The notes under the pieces are model-generated. The model searched no databases, was not told the DNA's origin, and worked only from the letters and a program-made list of their open reading frames with translations. This document shows, piece by piece, positions 35,133 to 44,469 of a stretch of 63,796 nucleotides of DNA (position 1 is the stretch's first letter; each line of letters opens with the position of its first letter). A program made the position numbers and the translations under genes. Origin of the DNA: Phocaeicola plebeius (GTDB lineage: Bacteria > Bacteroidota > Bacteroidia > Bacteroidales > Bacteroidaceae); assembly GCF_003437535.1 (NCBI RefSeq), contig NZ_QSQT01000024.1, positions 1 through 63,796 of the forward strand, in the 5' to 3' direction.

Positions 35133-37442
35133 TTAAAAGGGATAACCTACTGCAAAATGAAACGCGAAGTCGCGCTTGAAATCAGGAGAGATAATCGGAT
35201 AACGGTCGCGTCTGGTGTACATCGGATTGATAGCCTTCATACCTCCGTCGAAACGGATAATCAGGAAGTCCAGGTCGAAACGCAATCCTAATCCGTAGGC
35301 CACGGCCAGCTGTTTATAGAAACGGTTGAACTTGAAAAGTCCTTCGGGCTGCATTTCCCGATTTCGGATGGTCCACACATTTCCGGCATCCACAAATGCC
35401 GCACCGTTCAGTTTCCAAAACAAATGGGTACGATACTCCAGATTCAGGTCGAGCTTGATGTCACCGGTATGGTTTACATAATCCAGACTGTTGCTGTCGC
35501 CACGGTACCCCCCCGGTCCCAACGAACGGACACTCCATCCGCGCACACTGTTGGCACCTCCGGAGAAATAGAGTTTTTCAAATGGAAGGCTCTTGGAATT
35601 TCCGTACGGAACGGCCACCCCTACCCCCACATGGAACACCAAGGCATTACGGTCGTCAATCATGAAATTCTTGGCATAATCGAAATCCGTCTTTACATAC
35701 TGCGCAAAACTGATATTGGCCATCTGATATGCCTCCCCGTTCTTCGGACTACCATTAATCATCCGTGAAAACAAATACAACAAGTTGCCCGACTCTTCAA
35801 TATTGAAACGGATAGAATAAGAATTGCGTTGCGATGTCTTCAATGTAGTAGCACCCGAACTATTATAAGTATAAGTATAGCCCAGACGCACAATAAACAA
35901 GTCTTCATAGCTATAACGCAGTAATGGATTCCTTTCGTCCATATAGTCTAGGTATTCACGAAAAGTTTCCGAACGATAGGGCATGTAAATATAATTCAAG
36001 TCGAACACATCAAAACGATGGGTCGCTCCACGCTTTCCCCAACGGTAACTCCAGGCCGCAGAAGCCACAGTACGCTCAAACTCCGGACGAATCTGCCAGT
36101 TGTATTTTACCGTTACCTCAGAAGTAGCACGGCTACGACGACGGAAATCAGACGAGAGGAAAGGGAACATAAATTCCGGGAAGCTCAAACTGGTTTCCAC
36201 CCCATACTCCAGGTAGTTGCTGTTGGCATATCCTTCCAAACCTGTAACCGCTTCGTATGCCCCACGTAGCTTAATGGTAAAGGTTTCAGAACCCTTGAAC
36301 AAGTTCCGGTGAGAATAAGCTACGGAAGCCGCAGCACCCAAGTCGCCCGCCGAGTTGGTACCTTCAATTTCAAAAGAAAGCGACTTGTTCTTGTTTCGGG
36401 TAAGCATGACGTACGCATCCAGATAAGCCGAATCAGCCTCCAATTCTTCACGGAAACGGATGTTGGAATATTTCAGGATGTTCAATCGTCCCAAAGCAGA
36501 ATAAGTATTCTGCACATCGCGGTTACGATACAGTTTTCCGGATTGCAAATAATTATAATCACTGATTACCTGCGGACGCAAGAACAACTTATCCTTATAG
36601 AAAAAATTCACTCCACCCGAGCGAAGAGAATCCACACCTTTCAAACTCTCGGAAGTCAGCTCTGCAAAGTCCACATCGAACATAAAATCGACGTTGCGAA
36701 TATAATACTGACGATGCTGTGAAGGAGGGTCTTCCTTCTTTCGCTGATAAGGATGGAGTTGCATAATCAAGTCGACATTGCGCGAGTTACGCATGGTATC
36801 GACCTGATACGTAATAAAATCTTTGTTGAAACGATAATAGCCCCGGTTCTGAAGATACTGTGTAATGCGGTCACGTTCTTGATCAAGTTTGTTTACGTCA
36901 AGACGAGAACCGGCCTTCAGATAAGAACGGGCTGAATCAGCCATCAGGTAATCATGTATCTGGTAGTCGGCAATATCGTATGCCACATGCGAAATCAGGT
37001 AAGGCTCACCGGAATGAATCTGATAACCGACCTTGATTTTTTTCCCCTTCACCTGAGTGTACATACTCACCTGACCGCTCATGTATCCCATGTTGCGCAC
37101 CGCCTGTTCTATCTGCAAGCGGGTTTCTTCCGCCAGGTTCGGGTCATAAATACGGGGAGCGTCTCCCATGCGGTACAAGAAACGGTTAATCCACTTTGTA
37201 GAATCCTTTCCAGCTGCTCCGTAAATATACATAGGGAGTTTCACCAGACTGAACCACTTGGCATTGGGTGTCTGGCGAAGATACATATTCATCTGCGAAG
37301 GCTTGATTTCCTTGTTATCTGATTCTACTTTTACGTTATCCAGAAGATAATGCCCCTCAGGAATGAATTTACTGACCGAACATCCGCTCAGAAAAAGCAG
37401 CAGGACAAGCAGGCCGATATAGATACGGGGGATTATCTTCAT
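35133..37442 (-). CDS. TamL-like BamA/TamA-family outer-membrane lipoprotein
   Basis: The 769-residue protein starts with a lipoprotein signal whose lipobox is LSGC (Cys about 20). POTRA-like repeats follow (VKVESDNKEIKPSQ, QIEQAVRNMGYMSGQVS, ITQYLQNRGYYRFNKDFITY), and the last 380 residues form a C-terminal Omp85 barrel with GGANSVRGWSVRSLGPGG, the conserved loop-6 VRGW motif. A lipid-modified TamA-type barrel is the definition of TamL in Bacteroidota, which works in surface or outer-membrane assembly with TamB. TamB is not in this neighbourhood. ATG 37442 was chosen because a TATCTTTG box covers 37482-37475 in the longer frame. Confidence 0.85.
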   Translation of the reverse strand: MKIIPRIYIGLLVLLLFLSGCSVSKFIPEGHYLLDNVKVESDNKEIKPSQMNMYLRQTPNAKWFSLVKLPMYIYGAAGKDSTKWINRFLYRMGDAPRIYDPNLAEETRLQIEQAVRNMGYMSGQVSMYTQVKGKKIKVGYQIHSGEPYLISHVAYDIADYQIHDYLMADSARSYLKAGSRLDVNKLDQERDRITQYLQNRGYYRFNKDFITYQVDTMRNSRNVDLIMQLHPYQRKKEDPPSQHRQYYIRNVDFMFDVDFAELTSESLKGVDSLRSGGVNFFYKDKLFLRPQVISDYNYLQSGKLYRNRDVQNTYSALGRLNILKYSNIRFREELEADSAYLDAYVMLTRNKNKSLSFEIEGTNSAGDLGAAASVAYSHRNLFKGSETFTIKLRGAYEAVTGLEGYANSNYLEYGVETSLSFPEFMFPFLSSDFRRRSRATSEVTVKYNWQIRPEFERTVASAAWSYRWGKRGATHRFDVFDLNYIYMPYRSETFREYLDYMDERNPLLRYSYEDLFIVRLGYTYTYNSSGATTLKTSQRNSYSIRFNIEESGNLLYLFSRMINGSPKNGEAYQMANISFAQYVKTDFDYAKNFMIDDRNALVFHVGVGVAVPYGNSKSLPFEKLYFSGGANSVRGWSVRSLGPGGYRGDSNSLDYVNHTGDIKLDLNLEYRTHLFWKLNGAAFVDAGNVWTIRNREMQPEGLFKFNRFYKQLAVAYGLGLRFDLDFLIIRFDGGMKAINPMYTRRDRYPIISPDFKRDFAFHFAVGYPF

Positions 37443-37474
37443 ACAAACTGAAACTATATGCAAAATTTTATATG

Positions 37475-37482
37475 CAAAGATA
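37475..37482 (-). promoter_or_regulatory. -7 box of the TamL-like gene
   Basis: TATCTTTG on the minus strand, 33 bases before ATG 37442. Confidence 0.7.
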
Positions 37483-37504
37483 GGCAATATTAAAAATATC
37501 TTCT

Positions 37505-37512
37505 TAGCTTTG
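37505..37512 (+). promoter_or_regulatory. -7 box of the SpoU-type methyltransferase gene
   Basis: TAGCTTTG on the plus strand, 35 bases before ATG 37547, back to back with the TamL-like promoter. Confidence 0.65.
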
Positions 37513-37546
37513 TTCTTAAAATATAATTAAAAATCCCCGTCACACT

Positions 37547-38305
37547 ATGCTGAGCAAAAACAGAATCAAATATATCCGGTCATTGGAGATGAAAAAATAC
37601 CGGAAAGCAGAAAAAGCTTTCTTGGCCGAAGGTAACAAACTGGTCAACGACCTGCTGGGACACTTTTCATGCAAACTGTTAATTGCTACGGCCCAGTGGC
37701 TGGAGGCTCATCCGCTTCTGCTCGCTCAGGAAACCATTGAGGTAAGTGCGGAGGAACTGGCACGTGCCAGTCTGCTGAAAACCCCGCAAGAAGTGCTGGC
37801 TGTATTCGAACTACCTTCTTATACTTATGATGATTCATTACCCGGCCATTCACTCTGTCTGGCACTGGATGACGTGCAAGACCCGGGTAACTTAGGCACC
37901 ATCATCCGTATTGCCGACTGGTTTGGCATAGAGGATATTTTCTGTTCACAGGGTACTGCCGACGCCTTTAACCCGAAAACCGTACAGGCAACAATGGGAG
38001 CTTTGGCACGCGTCAAGCTGCATTACTGCGATTTGAAAGAATTCATTCGTGTGCAGACAGAAAGAAACGTACCGGTATTTGGTACTTTCCTGGACGGGAA
38101 AAACATCTATTCGCAGGAATTATCGGCACAAGGGGTTATCATAATGGGGAATGAAGGGAACGGAGTGTGCAAAGAAATTGAAGCACTCGTTTCTCAAAAA
38201 CTGCTGATTCCTAACTACCCGCAAGGAAAGGATACCAGTGAATCATTGAACGTAGCAGTGGCCACTGCCATCGTGTGTGCGGAATTCCGCCGCCGTCCGT
38301 CATAA
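37547..38305 (+). CDS. TrmH/SpoU-family RNA 2'-O-methyltransferase
   Basis: The 252-residue protein has a short N-terminal substrate-binding domain (MLSKNRIKYIRSLEMKKYRK, FLAEGNKLVNDLL) and a SPOUT knot domain with LALDDVQDPGNLGTIIRIAD (motif 1, catalytic Arg), IIMGNEGNGV (motif 2) and SLNVAVATAIV (motif 3). It transfers a methyl group from SAM to a ribose 2'-OH in rRNA or tRNA; the target cannot be told. It is divergent from the TamL-like gene and overlaps the last bases of the next, convergent gene. Confidence 0.9.
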   Translation: MLSKNRIKYIRSLEMKKYRKAEKAFLAEGNKLVNDLLGHFSCKLLIATAQWLEAHPLLLAQETIEVSAEELARASLLKTPQEVLAVFELPSYTYDDSLPGHSLCLALDDVQDPGNLGTIIRIADWFGIEDIFCSQGTADAFNPKTVQATMGALARVKLHYCDLKEFIRVQTERNVPVFGTFLDGKNIYSQELSAQGVIIMGNEGNGVCKEIEALVSQKLLIPNYPQGKDTSESLNVAVATAIVCAEFRRRPS

Positions 38306-38626
38306 ACGCACCAGACGGCTTCGTTCGGTAAATTCCATCTTCTGCAAATCAAAAAACGGCACATGGAAAGCATAAAGCGGCTGGTCTCCTGTCACCGCAG
38401 AAACTGTCCGCGCACGAAACTCCTGAAATGTTTCGCCTTTTCTTAATTCCGAATCAGAAGCTGCCAGAACAATCAGTCCGCCCAGCCACTGGGTATTCCG
38501 GACCTCTTCTTCTAAAGGCTCCATCGACACCCACGTACGACCAGACACTTCCAACCCTATACGCTGCATGCGGAACAGTTTGTCCTGCCCCGCATGCCAG
38601 AGATAATGAGATGCATAATACTGCAT
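38300..38626 (-). CDS. Conserved hypothetical protein
   Basis: A 108-residue protein without membrane segments or recognised motif (MQYYASHYLWHAGQDKLFRM, then LIVLAASDSELRKGETFQEF). The tone of the sequence suggests a small mixed alpha/beta fold. It lies just downstream of the DUF4296 lipoprotein gene, five bases after that stop, as the last gene of the run ileS, dksA-like, lspA, DUF4296. Its stop overlaps the SpoU-type gene by six bases. The tight spacing supports it being real. Confidence 0.7.
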   Translation of the reverse strand: MQYYASHYLWHAGQDKLFRMQRIGLEVSGRTWVSMEPLEEEVRNTQWLGGLIVLAASDSELRKGETFQEFRARTVSAVTGDQPLYAFHVPFFDLQKMEFTERSRLVRL

Positions 38627-38631
38627 AAGTA

Positions 38632-39492
38632 TCAGCGTTTGGTAATTTCCTGCCGTTTTACCCTACGAAGGGTATCGTTCTGCGCAAGTGTATCAGCTTT
38701 TACGGCTACAGAATCAATCTGCTTCTGCAAATTCTCTTCATGCATGCGATAACGCATCAGACGTATATCGCTGATTAAGGCCGATGAATGTTCTTTTCCG
38801 GCGTAATACATGAATCCGCTCACACTCTTGTACTTAAATGCAGAATCCGGACGAAGCATCAGGCGCTGTATACCCGAAGCCTCCACCACCCGACTGATTC
38901 CCTGCGTACTGTCGTTATCAAATACCAGGTTCATGGCCATCACTACCTTACCTTCATGCTTACCTTTAGGCAGGAAAGAGAAATTTGCTTCCAGTACCAT
39001 CTTGTCCCTCTCGTGGAACGATGTATCAGCCTTCAAATCGAAAGTCAGCTTATTAGTGAGTGTAGAAGAGGTCAGCCAATAAATGGTACGGTCCTGCCAG
39101 AGGTCTACCGTATCACCCGACAATGAAACCGCCACCTCTCCGCTGCTGCGTACTGTCTGTTTTTTCAGCAGCTCGGCAGTAGTTTCCATGCGCTTCTGCA
39201 GATTCTGATAAATCGTATTCATCTCGTCGCTGTGACGTGAATACCATACCATAGACGAATCAAACTCCGCCTCTGTTACTCCATGCTTCTGGAATACGTA
39301 TGCCAGGTAAGCCTGTTTCTTGTAATTCTCATCGTAAGGCAAATCCGCACTCATCGTAGTTGCCAGATGGTAATCATAAAGCAGGTTCTCCATGGCTTGC
39401 GGCTGAATAATTTCCTCCGGCACTTTCTTGCCACAGCTCCACATGCCGCACAGCGCCAGCATGGACACTCCTATAAGCGATATTCGTTTCAT
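38632..39492 (-). CDS. DUF4296 lipoprotein
   Basis: The 286-residue protein has a lipoprotein signal ending in MWSC (Cys 20). A DUF4296 domain follows in the first 110 residues (IIQPQAMENLLYDYHLATTM, KKQAYLAYVFQKHGVTEAEF, SMVWYSRHSDEM); the remainder is beta-rich and ends in a charged helix. The function is unknown. It overlaps the lspA stop by four bases, so it is translated in coupling with the peptidase that would process its own signal peptide. That linkage is conserved in sense but not proof of a functional pair. Confidence 0.85.
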   Translation of the reverse strand: MKRISLIGVSMLALCGMWSCGKKVPEEIIQPQAMENLLYDYHLATTMSADLPYDENYKKQAYLAYVFQKHGVTEAEFDSSMVWYSRHSDEMNTIYQNLQKRMETTAELLKKQTVRSSGEVAVSLSGDTVDLWQDRTIYWLTSSTLTNKLTFDLKADTSFHERDKMVLEANFSFLPKGKHEGKVVMAMNLVFDNDSTQGISRVVEASGIQRLMLRPDSAFKYKSVSGFMYYAGKEHSSALISDIRLMRYRMHEENLQKQIDSVAVKADTLAQNDTLRRVKRQEITKR

Positions 39493-40139
39493 TTCTTGGC
39501 TTCTTTATGGGAAGAATTCGCATGTGTTTCCGTATTCAGGTAATGCGAATAAAAAATAAGCAAGGCAATGATGCCGCAACTGATAGCCGCATCGGCAAAG
39601 TTAAAAATAGGGCTGAAGAAAATAAAGTGATCACCTCCTACAAAAGGCATCCAGTCAGGCCAGTAGGTATCGATAATCGGGAAGTAGAACATATCGACCA
39701 CCTTGCCATGTAACCAGTCGGAATATCCCTGCCCCAGTGGAACCCACGAAGCGATCTGCGAATGCGTACTCTCGCTGAATATCTCTCCATAGAACACACA
39801 GTCGATGATGTTACCCACTGCGCCGGCCAGAATCAAGGAAAGACAAACCAGGTAACCATTCTTCACCTTGTCCGTCCGTTTCACCAGTTTCACCAGATAG
39901 ACCGTAATCAATATGGCAGCCACGATACGGAAAAGCGTCAGGAACAGTTTGGCAAAAATCTCCAGGCCAAAAGCCATACCGTTGTTTTCCGTAAAATAGA
40001 TATAAAACCAGTCGGTCACATGAATATTCTCATGCAAATACATGTTCGTCTTCACCGCAATCTTGATAAGCTGGTCGATAATCAGCACTCCTGCCACCAC
40101 AAGAGTAACCAGACGTCCCTGAGTGAAAAATTTTTTCAT
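39489..40139 (-). CDS. lspA: Lipoprotein signal peptidase II
   Basis: LspA removes signal peptides from prolipoproteins in the inner membrane. Starting at ATG 40139 (MKKFFTQGR) it has about 216 residues and four membrane helices. The two catalytic aspartates are in GAVGNIIDCVFYGE and IFNFADAAISCG, and the conserved FTENNGMAFG is present. It carries an insertion between the helices (SQIASWVPLGQGYSDWLHGK) that makes it longer than E. coli LspA, as is common in Bacteroidota. The frame extends nine codons further upstream, but the internal start fits the family better. Confidence 0.94.
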   Translation of the reverse strand: MKKFFTQGRLVTLVVAGVLIIDQLIKIAVKTNMYLHENIHVTDWFYIYFTENNGMAFGLEIFAKLFLTLFRIVAAILITVYLVKLVKRTDKVKNGYLVCLSLILAGAVGNIIDCVFYGEIFSESTHSQIASWVPLGQGYSDWLHGKVVDMFYFPIIDTYWPDWMPFVGGDHFIFFSPIFNFADAAISCGIIALLIFYSHYLNTETHANSSHKEAKK

Positions 40140-40259
40140 CTTCTTCAATTTGCAAATTGGATTCAAAAAAATTGAGAACTGAAAATTGAAAATGGATCAC
40201 TTTGAAAAGTCCCGTTTCTCAATTTTCAATTCCCAATCTTCAATTAAAAATTCATTTCG

Positions 40260-40640
40260 TTACTTCTTTCCCTGCTGCTTGGCCTCGATACTCAATGTAG
40301 CATGAGGAACAGCACGAAGGCGCTCAGCGGGAATCAATTTACCTGTTTCGCGACAGATGCCGTAAGTTTTGTTTTCAATACGGACAAGCGCCGCACGCAA
40401 GTTTTGAATGAACTTCAGCTGACGGGCAGCCAGACGAGTAGTTTCTTCTTTCGATAAGGTATTGGCACCTTCTTCCAACACTTTATATGTGGGAGATGTA
40501 TCGTCAGTATCGTTACCATCTGTGTTCATTATACTACTTTTCAGTTTCTCATAGTCGCGTTCCGCGAGCTGAAGTTTCTCCATGATAATGGCGCGGAATT
40601 CCTCAAGTTCTGCGTCAGAATACCTTGTTTTTTCAGCCAT
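40260..40640 (-). CDS. TraR/DksA-family protein lacking the C4 zinc finger
   Basis: The 126-residue protein has the DksA layout: a coiled-coil pair (about 8-80, with LEEFRAIIMEKLQLAERDYE and ARQLKFIQNLRAALVRIENK) followed by the small globular end YGICRETGKLIPAERLRAVP. Only one of the four usual zinc cysteines remains (Cys in GICRETG), as in many Bacteroidota homologues. It probably binds RNA polymerase through the secondary channel. It sits between ileS and lspA on the same strand. Confidence 0.88.
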   Translation of the reverse strand: MAEKTRYSDAELEEFRAIIMEKLQLAERDYEKLKSSIMNTDGNDTDDTSPTYKVLEEGANTLSKEETTRLAARQLKFIQNLRAALVRIENKTYGICRETGKLIPAERLRAVPHATLSIEAKQQGKK

Positions 40641-40668
40641 AGTGCTTAAGTTTTAAGTTAATAATAGT

Positions 40669-40694
40669 ATCCACCCGACTAAAGCCGGGTGGAT
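40669..40694 (-). terminator. Hairpin between ileS and the DksA-like gene
   Basis: ATCCACCCG (40669-40677) pairs perfectly with CGGGTGGAT (40686-40694). There is no strong T-run on the minus strand, so partial termination or mRNA processing is more likely than a hard stop. Confidence 0.5.
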
Positions 40695-40703
40695 GAGTTC
40701 ATA

Positions 40704-43700
40704 TTACAGCTTCGTTACATTTACATACAACGAGAAGTCATCAAAGTTAAGTTCAGTACCGTCAACCACTTCATCAGCCAATGTCAGTGAGTTAGCTAGC
40801 ACCTGGTTGCAAATATAAGTATTATATTCATTTATCGCGTCATCGGTATTTGAATTTTTTGACAGCACGATAGCAATCTTGTCAGTAATTTCAAAACCGC
40901 TGCTCTTACGGATATTCTGAATACGGTTCACCAGTTCGCGAGCAATACCTTCACGCTTCAGTTCATCGGTTACAGTCACTTCAAGCGCTACAGTCAACTT
41001 ACCTTCGTTGGCTACCAGCCATCCCGGAATGTCTTCACTGAAGATTTCTACGTCGGCAGCTTCTACCACCGCATCTGTTCCGTCAAGCTGGAAGGTGTAA
41101 CTTCCGTTCTTTTCCAGTTCAGCAATAGCTTCCTGCGACATACCTGCCACAGCTGCAGCCACCGCTTTCATCTGTTTTCCGAATTTCGGGCCCAGTTTCT
41201 TGAAGTCACATTTTACTTTCTTCACCAGTACGCCTGCCGCACCATCCACGAACTTGATTTCTTTCACGTTCACCTCGTTCATGATCAGATCTTTCACAGC
41301 TTCGATATGCTGCTTTTGCGCTTCATCTACCACCGGAATCATGATACACTGCAGCGGCTGACGAACCTTGATGTTGACCTTACGACGCAAAGCCAATACC
41401 ATAGAAGTCACATCCTGTGCCATCTGCATACGAGCTTCCAGTTCTGCATTAATCAGGTTTTCATCGGCTACCGGGAACTTGGCAAGGTGAACAGATACTA
41501 CCTGGTCACGTCCGGTCACTGCAATCAAATCCATGTACAGACGGTCTGCATAGAACGGAGCAATCGGTGCCATCAGCTTAGCTACCGTTTCCAAGCAAGT
41601 GTACAAGGTCTGGTAAGCAGACAACTTATCAGTTGACATGGCACTACCCCAGAAACGTTTACGGTTCAGGCGCACGTACCAGTTACTCAAGTTATCGTTT
41701 ACAAAGTCTGTAATCAGACGGCCAGCCTTTGTCGGTTCGTAATCGGCAAAGCAAGCATCCACATTCTTAATCAATGAATTCAACAGTGAAAGAATCCAAC
41801 GGTCAATTTCCGGACGCTCGTTCATCGGCACATCTTCTTCAGCGTATGTAAAGCCATCTACATTGGCATATAGTGCAAAGAATGAGTAAGTATTATACAA
41901 TGTTCCAAAGAACTTACGACGTACTTCATCCACTCCGTCAGTATCGAACTTCAGGTTGTCCCATGGAGAAGAATTGGTAATCATGTACCAACGCAACGGA
42001 TCAGAACCAAACTTCTCGATTGCACCGAACGGATCTACGGCATTACCCAGACGCTTAGACATCTTGTTTCCGTTCTTATCAAGTACCAGACCGTTTGAAA
42101 TCACGTTCTTGTAAGCCACACTGTCGAACACCATTGTAGCAATGGCATGCAATGTAAAGAACCATCCACGAGTCTGGTCCACACCTTCCGCAATGAAGTC
42201 GGCCGGATAGTAGCTACGTGAATCTACCAGTTCCTTGTTTTCGAACGGATAGTGCAACTGTGCATACGGCATGGCACCTGAGTCAAACCATACGTCAATC
42301 AAATCTGATTCACGCTTCATCGGTTTGCCTGAAGCAGATACCAGGATGATGTCGTCTACATACGGACGGTGCAAGTCAATCTTATCGTAATTTTCCTTGT
42401 TATAAACACCTGGCTGGAATCCTAATTTCTTATACGGATTTTCAGTCATGAAGCCAGCAGCAACAGATTTTTCAATCTCGTTGTACAGCTCTTCTACTGA
42501 ACCGATGCAGATTTCTTCGCCATCCTCACTTCTCCAGATAGGCAACGGAGTACCCCAGTAGCGCGAACGGCTCAAGTTCCAGTCATTCAAGTTTTCCAGC
42601 CACTTGCCGAAACGTCCGGAACCAGTTGATTCAGGTTTCCAATTGATGGTCTTGTTCAACTCAATCATACGGTCCTTGCAAGCAGTAGAGCGGATAAACC
42701 AGCTATCCAGCGGATAGTACAACACCGGTTTGTCGGTACGCCAGCAGTGCGGATAGTTGTGCACGTGCTTTTCAGTCTTGAATGCCAGTCCCTGCTGTTT
42801 CAGCATCATGCAGATATATACGTCGAGCGATTCAGCAGCCTGTGCAGCCTTTTCATCGTATTTTCCGTCTACAGTGAACTGAGGGTCGTATGCGTTCTTC
42901 ACCCAACGGCCTTCATATTCCTTATATTTTTCTACATCGACACATTCCTTTACGAAAGCCTCATCCAGTTCCTCCATCAGGTAGAACTTACCGGTCAAAT
43001 CAACCATCGGACGAGTCTCGCCTTTCTTGTTAATCATAAACAAAGAAGGAATACCTGCTGCACGAGCCACGTTCGCATCGTCCGCACCAAATGTCGGTGC
43101 AATGTGTACGATACCCGTACCGTCTTCTGTAGTAACATAATCACCCGGGATTACACGGAATGCTTTAGCCGAAGCTTCTTTCCAGGAACCGTCTTCTGCA
43201 GCTTCCACTGGTTTCACCCATGGGATAAGCTGCTCGTATTCCATACCAACCAGATCAGTACCCTTGTACTCGCCTACCACTTTGAACGGAATCAACTTGT
43301 CACCCGGCTTGTAGTCTTCCAGTGCAATATCTTCTGCCTTTTTATTGAAATGCGTATAGAGCAAAGGTTTGGCAAGTACCACCGTCATCTTTTCTCCATT
43401 ATAGGCATTATAAGTCTGAACAGCTACGTAGTCAATCTTCGGGCCCACACAAAGTGCCGTATTTGAAGGCAATGTCCACGGAGTAGTAGTCCATGCAATG
43501 AAATAAGGTGTACCCCACTCTGCCATTTCCGGCTTCGGATTCTTCATCTTGAACTGACCTACCACGGTAAGGTCTTTCACATCGCGGTAACATCCCGGCT
43601 GGTTCAACTCATGCGAACTCAAGCCTGTACCTGCTGCCGGAGAATACGGCTGGATGGTATATCCCTTGTACAGCAAACCTTTCTTGTAAAGCTGCTGCAA

Positions 43701-44192
43701 CAGCCACCACAAAGTTTCAATGTAACGGTTATCGTAGGTAATGTACGGGTTTTCCAAGTCTACCCAGTAACCCATCTTATGGGTAAGGTCAGTCCATTCT
43801 TTAGTGAACTTCATGACATCCGTGCGGCAATGCTTGTTATAATCTGCCACCGAAATCGTTTTACCGATATCCTCTTTGGTAATTCCAAGTGCCTTTTCCA
43901 CTCCCAGTTCCACCGGAAGTCCGTGTGTGTCCCATCCAGCTTTACGCTTCACCTGGAAACCTTTCATGGTCTTGAAACGACAGAATGTATCCTTAATTGT
44001 ACGTGCCATCACGTGGTGAATACCCGGCATACCGTTAGCCGAGGGAGGACCTTCGTAGAACACGAAAGAAGGATATCCCTCACGTTCTGTCATACTTTTA
44101 GAGAACACATCGTTTTCATCCCATTTTTTCAGCACCTCCTTGTTTATTTCTGACAAGTTGAGCTGAGAATATTCAGTAAACTTCTTACTCAT
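40704..44192 (-). CDS. ileS: Isoleucine-tRNA ligase
   Basis: The 1162-residue class I synthetase shows the HIGH-type motif as GMPGIHHVMAR (55-65), the CP1 editing domain (about 200-450), the KMSKR motif in NKMSKRLGN near 707 and a long C-terminal anticodon-binding region. Length and the unusual HIGH variant place it with the eukaryal-like IleRS type seen in Bacteroidota, which is often the type associated with mupirocin tolerance. That resistance statement is family knowledge, not tested here. It heads a run with the DksA-like gene, lspA and DUF4296. Confidence 0.96.
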   Translation of the reverse strand: MSKKFTEYSQLNLSEINKEVLKKWDENDVFSKSMTEREGYPSFVFYEGPPSANGMPGIHHVMARTIKDTFCRFKTMKGFQVKRKAGWDTHGLPVELGVEKALGITKEDIGKTISVADYNKHCRTDVMKFTKEWTDLTHKMGYWVDLENPYITYDNRYIETLWWLLQQLYKKGLLYKGYTIQPYSPAAGTGLSSHELNQPGCYRDVKDLTVVGQFKMKNPKPEMAEWGTPYFIAWTTTPWTLPSNTALCVGPKIDYVAVQTYNAYNGEKMTVVLAKPLLYTHFNKKAEDIALEDYKPGDKLIPFKVVGEYKGTDLVGMEYEQLIPWVKPVEAAEDGSWKEASAKAFRVIPGDYVTTEDGTGIVHIAPTFGADDANVARAAGIPSLFMINKKGETRPMVDLTGKFYLMEELDEAFVKECVDVEKYKEYEGRWVKNAYDPQFTVDGKYDEKAAQAAESLDVYICMMLKQQGLAFKTEKHVHNYPHCWRTDKPVLYYPLDSWFIRSTACKDRMIELNKTINWKPESTGSGRFGKWLENLNDWNLSRSRYWGTPLPIWRSEDGEEICIGSVEELYNEIEKSVAAGFMTENPYKKLGFQPGVYNKENYDKIDLHRPYVDDIILVSASGKPMKRESDLIDVWFDSGAMPYAQLHYPFENKELVDSRSYYPADFIAEGVDQTRGWFFTLHAIATMVFDSVAYKNVISNGLVLDKNGNKMSKRLGNAVDPFGAIEKFGSDPLRWYMITNSSPWDNLKFDTDGVDEVRRKFFGTLYNTYSFFALYANVDGFTYAEEDVPMNERPEIDRWILSLLNSLIKNVDACFADYEPTKAGRLITDFVNDNLSNWYVRLNRKRFWGSAMSTDKLSAYQTLYTCLETVAKLMAPIAPFYADRLYMDLIAVTGRDQVVSVHLAKFPVADENLINAELEARMQMAQDVTSMVLALRRKVNIKVRQPLQCIMIPVVDEAQKQHIEAVKDLIMNEVNVKEIKFVDGAAGVLVKKVKCDFKKLGPKFGKQMKAVAAAVAGMSQEAIAELEKNGSYTFQLDGTDAVVEAADVEIFSEDIPGWLVANEGKLTVALEVTVTDELKREGIARELVNRIQNIRKSSGFEITDKIAIVLSKNSNTDDAINEYNTYICNQVLANSLTLADEVVDGTELNFDDFSLYVNVTKL

Positions 44193-44241
44193 AATTATGT
44201 AGTTTTTATCTAATTTCTAATCATTCAGGAAGTAACCTCCC

Positions 44242-44262
44242 AAATTTAGGCTGCAAATTTAT
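44242..44262 (-). promoter_or_regulatory. Two tandem -7 boxes upstream of ileS
   Basis: TAAATTTG occurs twice on the minus strand (44262-44255 and 44249-44242), 50-70 bases before the ileS ATG. Either could be used; the duplication itself is notable. Confidence 0.5.
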
Positions 44263-44413
44263 AAGAAAAAAAGGTTATATAAAAGAAATAAGAAAAAAAT
44301 ACTGCCGGATAGCATAGTTTATAAACTTAAATAAACCTATTAAAATGAAAGGCCGAATATGCACAATTTATCTAACGTCGTTTTTTGCTTGAGCATTCAT
44401 AACAACCCTTATA

Positions 44414-44443
44414 TTTGTTTTTCAAAAAATCTCCTTACCTTTA
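44414..44443 (+). promoter_or_regulatory. Putative promoter of tpx
   Basis: TTTG (44414-44417) and TACCTTTA (44436-44443) are 18 bases apart. The second box differs from TAnnTTTG by its last base. It is 26 bases before the chosen ATG. Confidence 0.5.
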
Positions 44444-44469
44444 ACGCCCTAACCCTTTACTATTTTTAT

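Noticed and set aside
40167..40259. Repeated ATTGAAAATT-like words between lspA and the DksA-like gene, considered as a CRISPR-like or structured repeat.
   Set aside because: They are low-complexity A/T words of irregular spacing; no regular repeat-spacer pattern is present. No CRISPR array was seen anywhere in the window.
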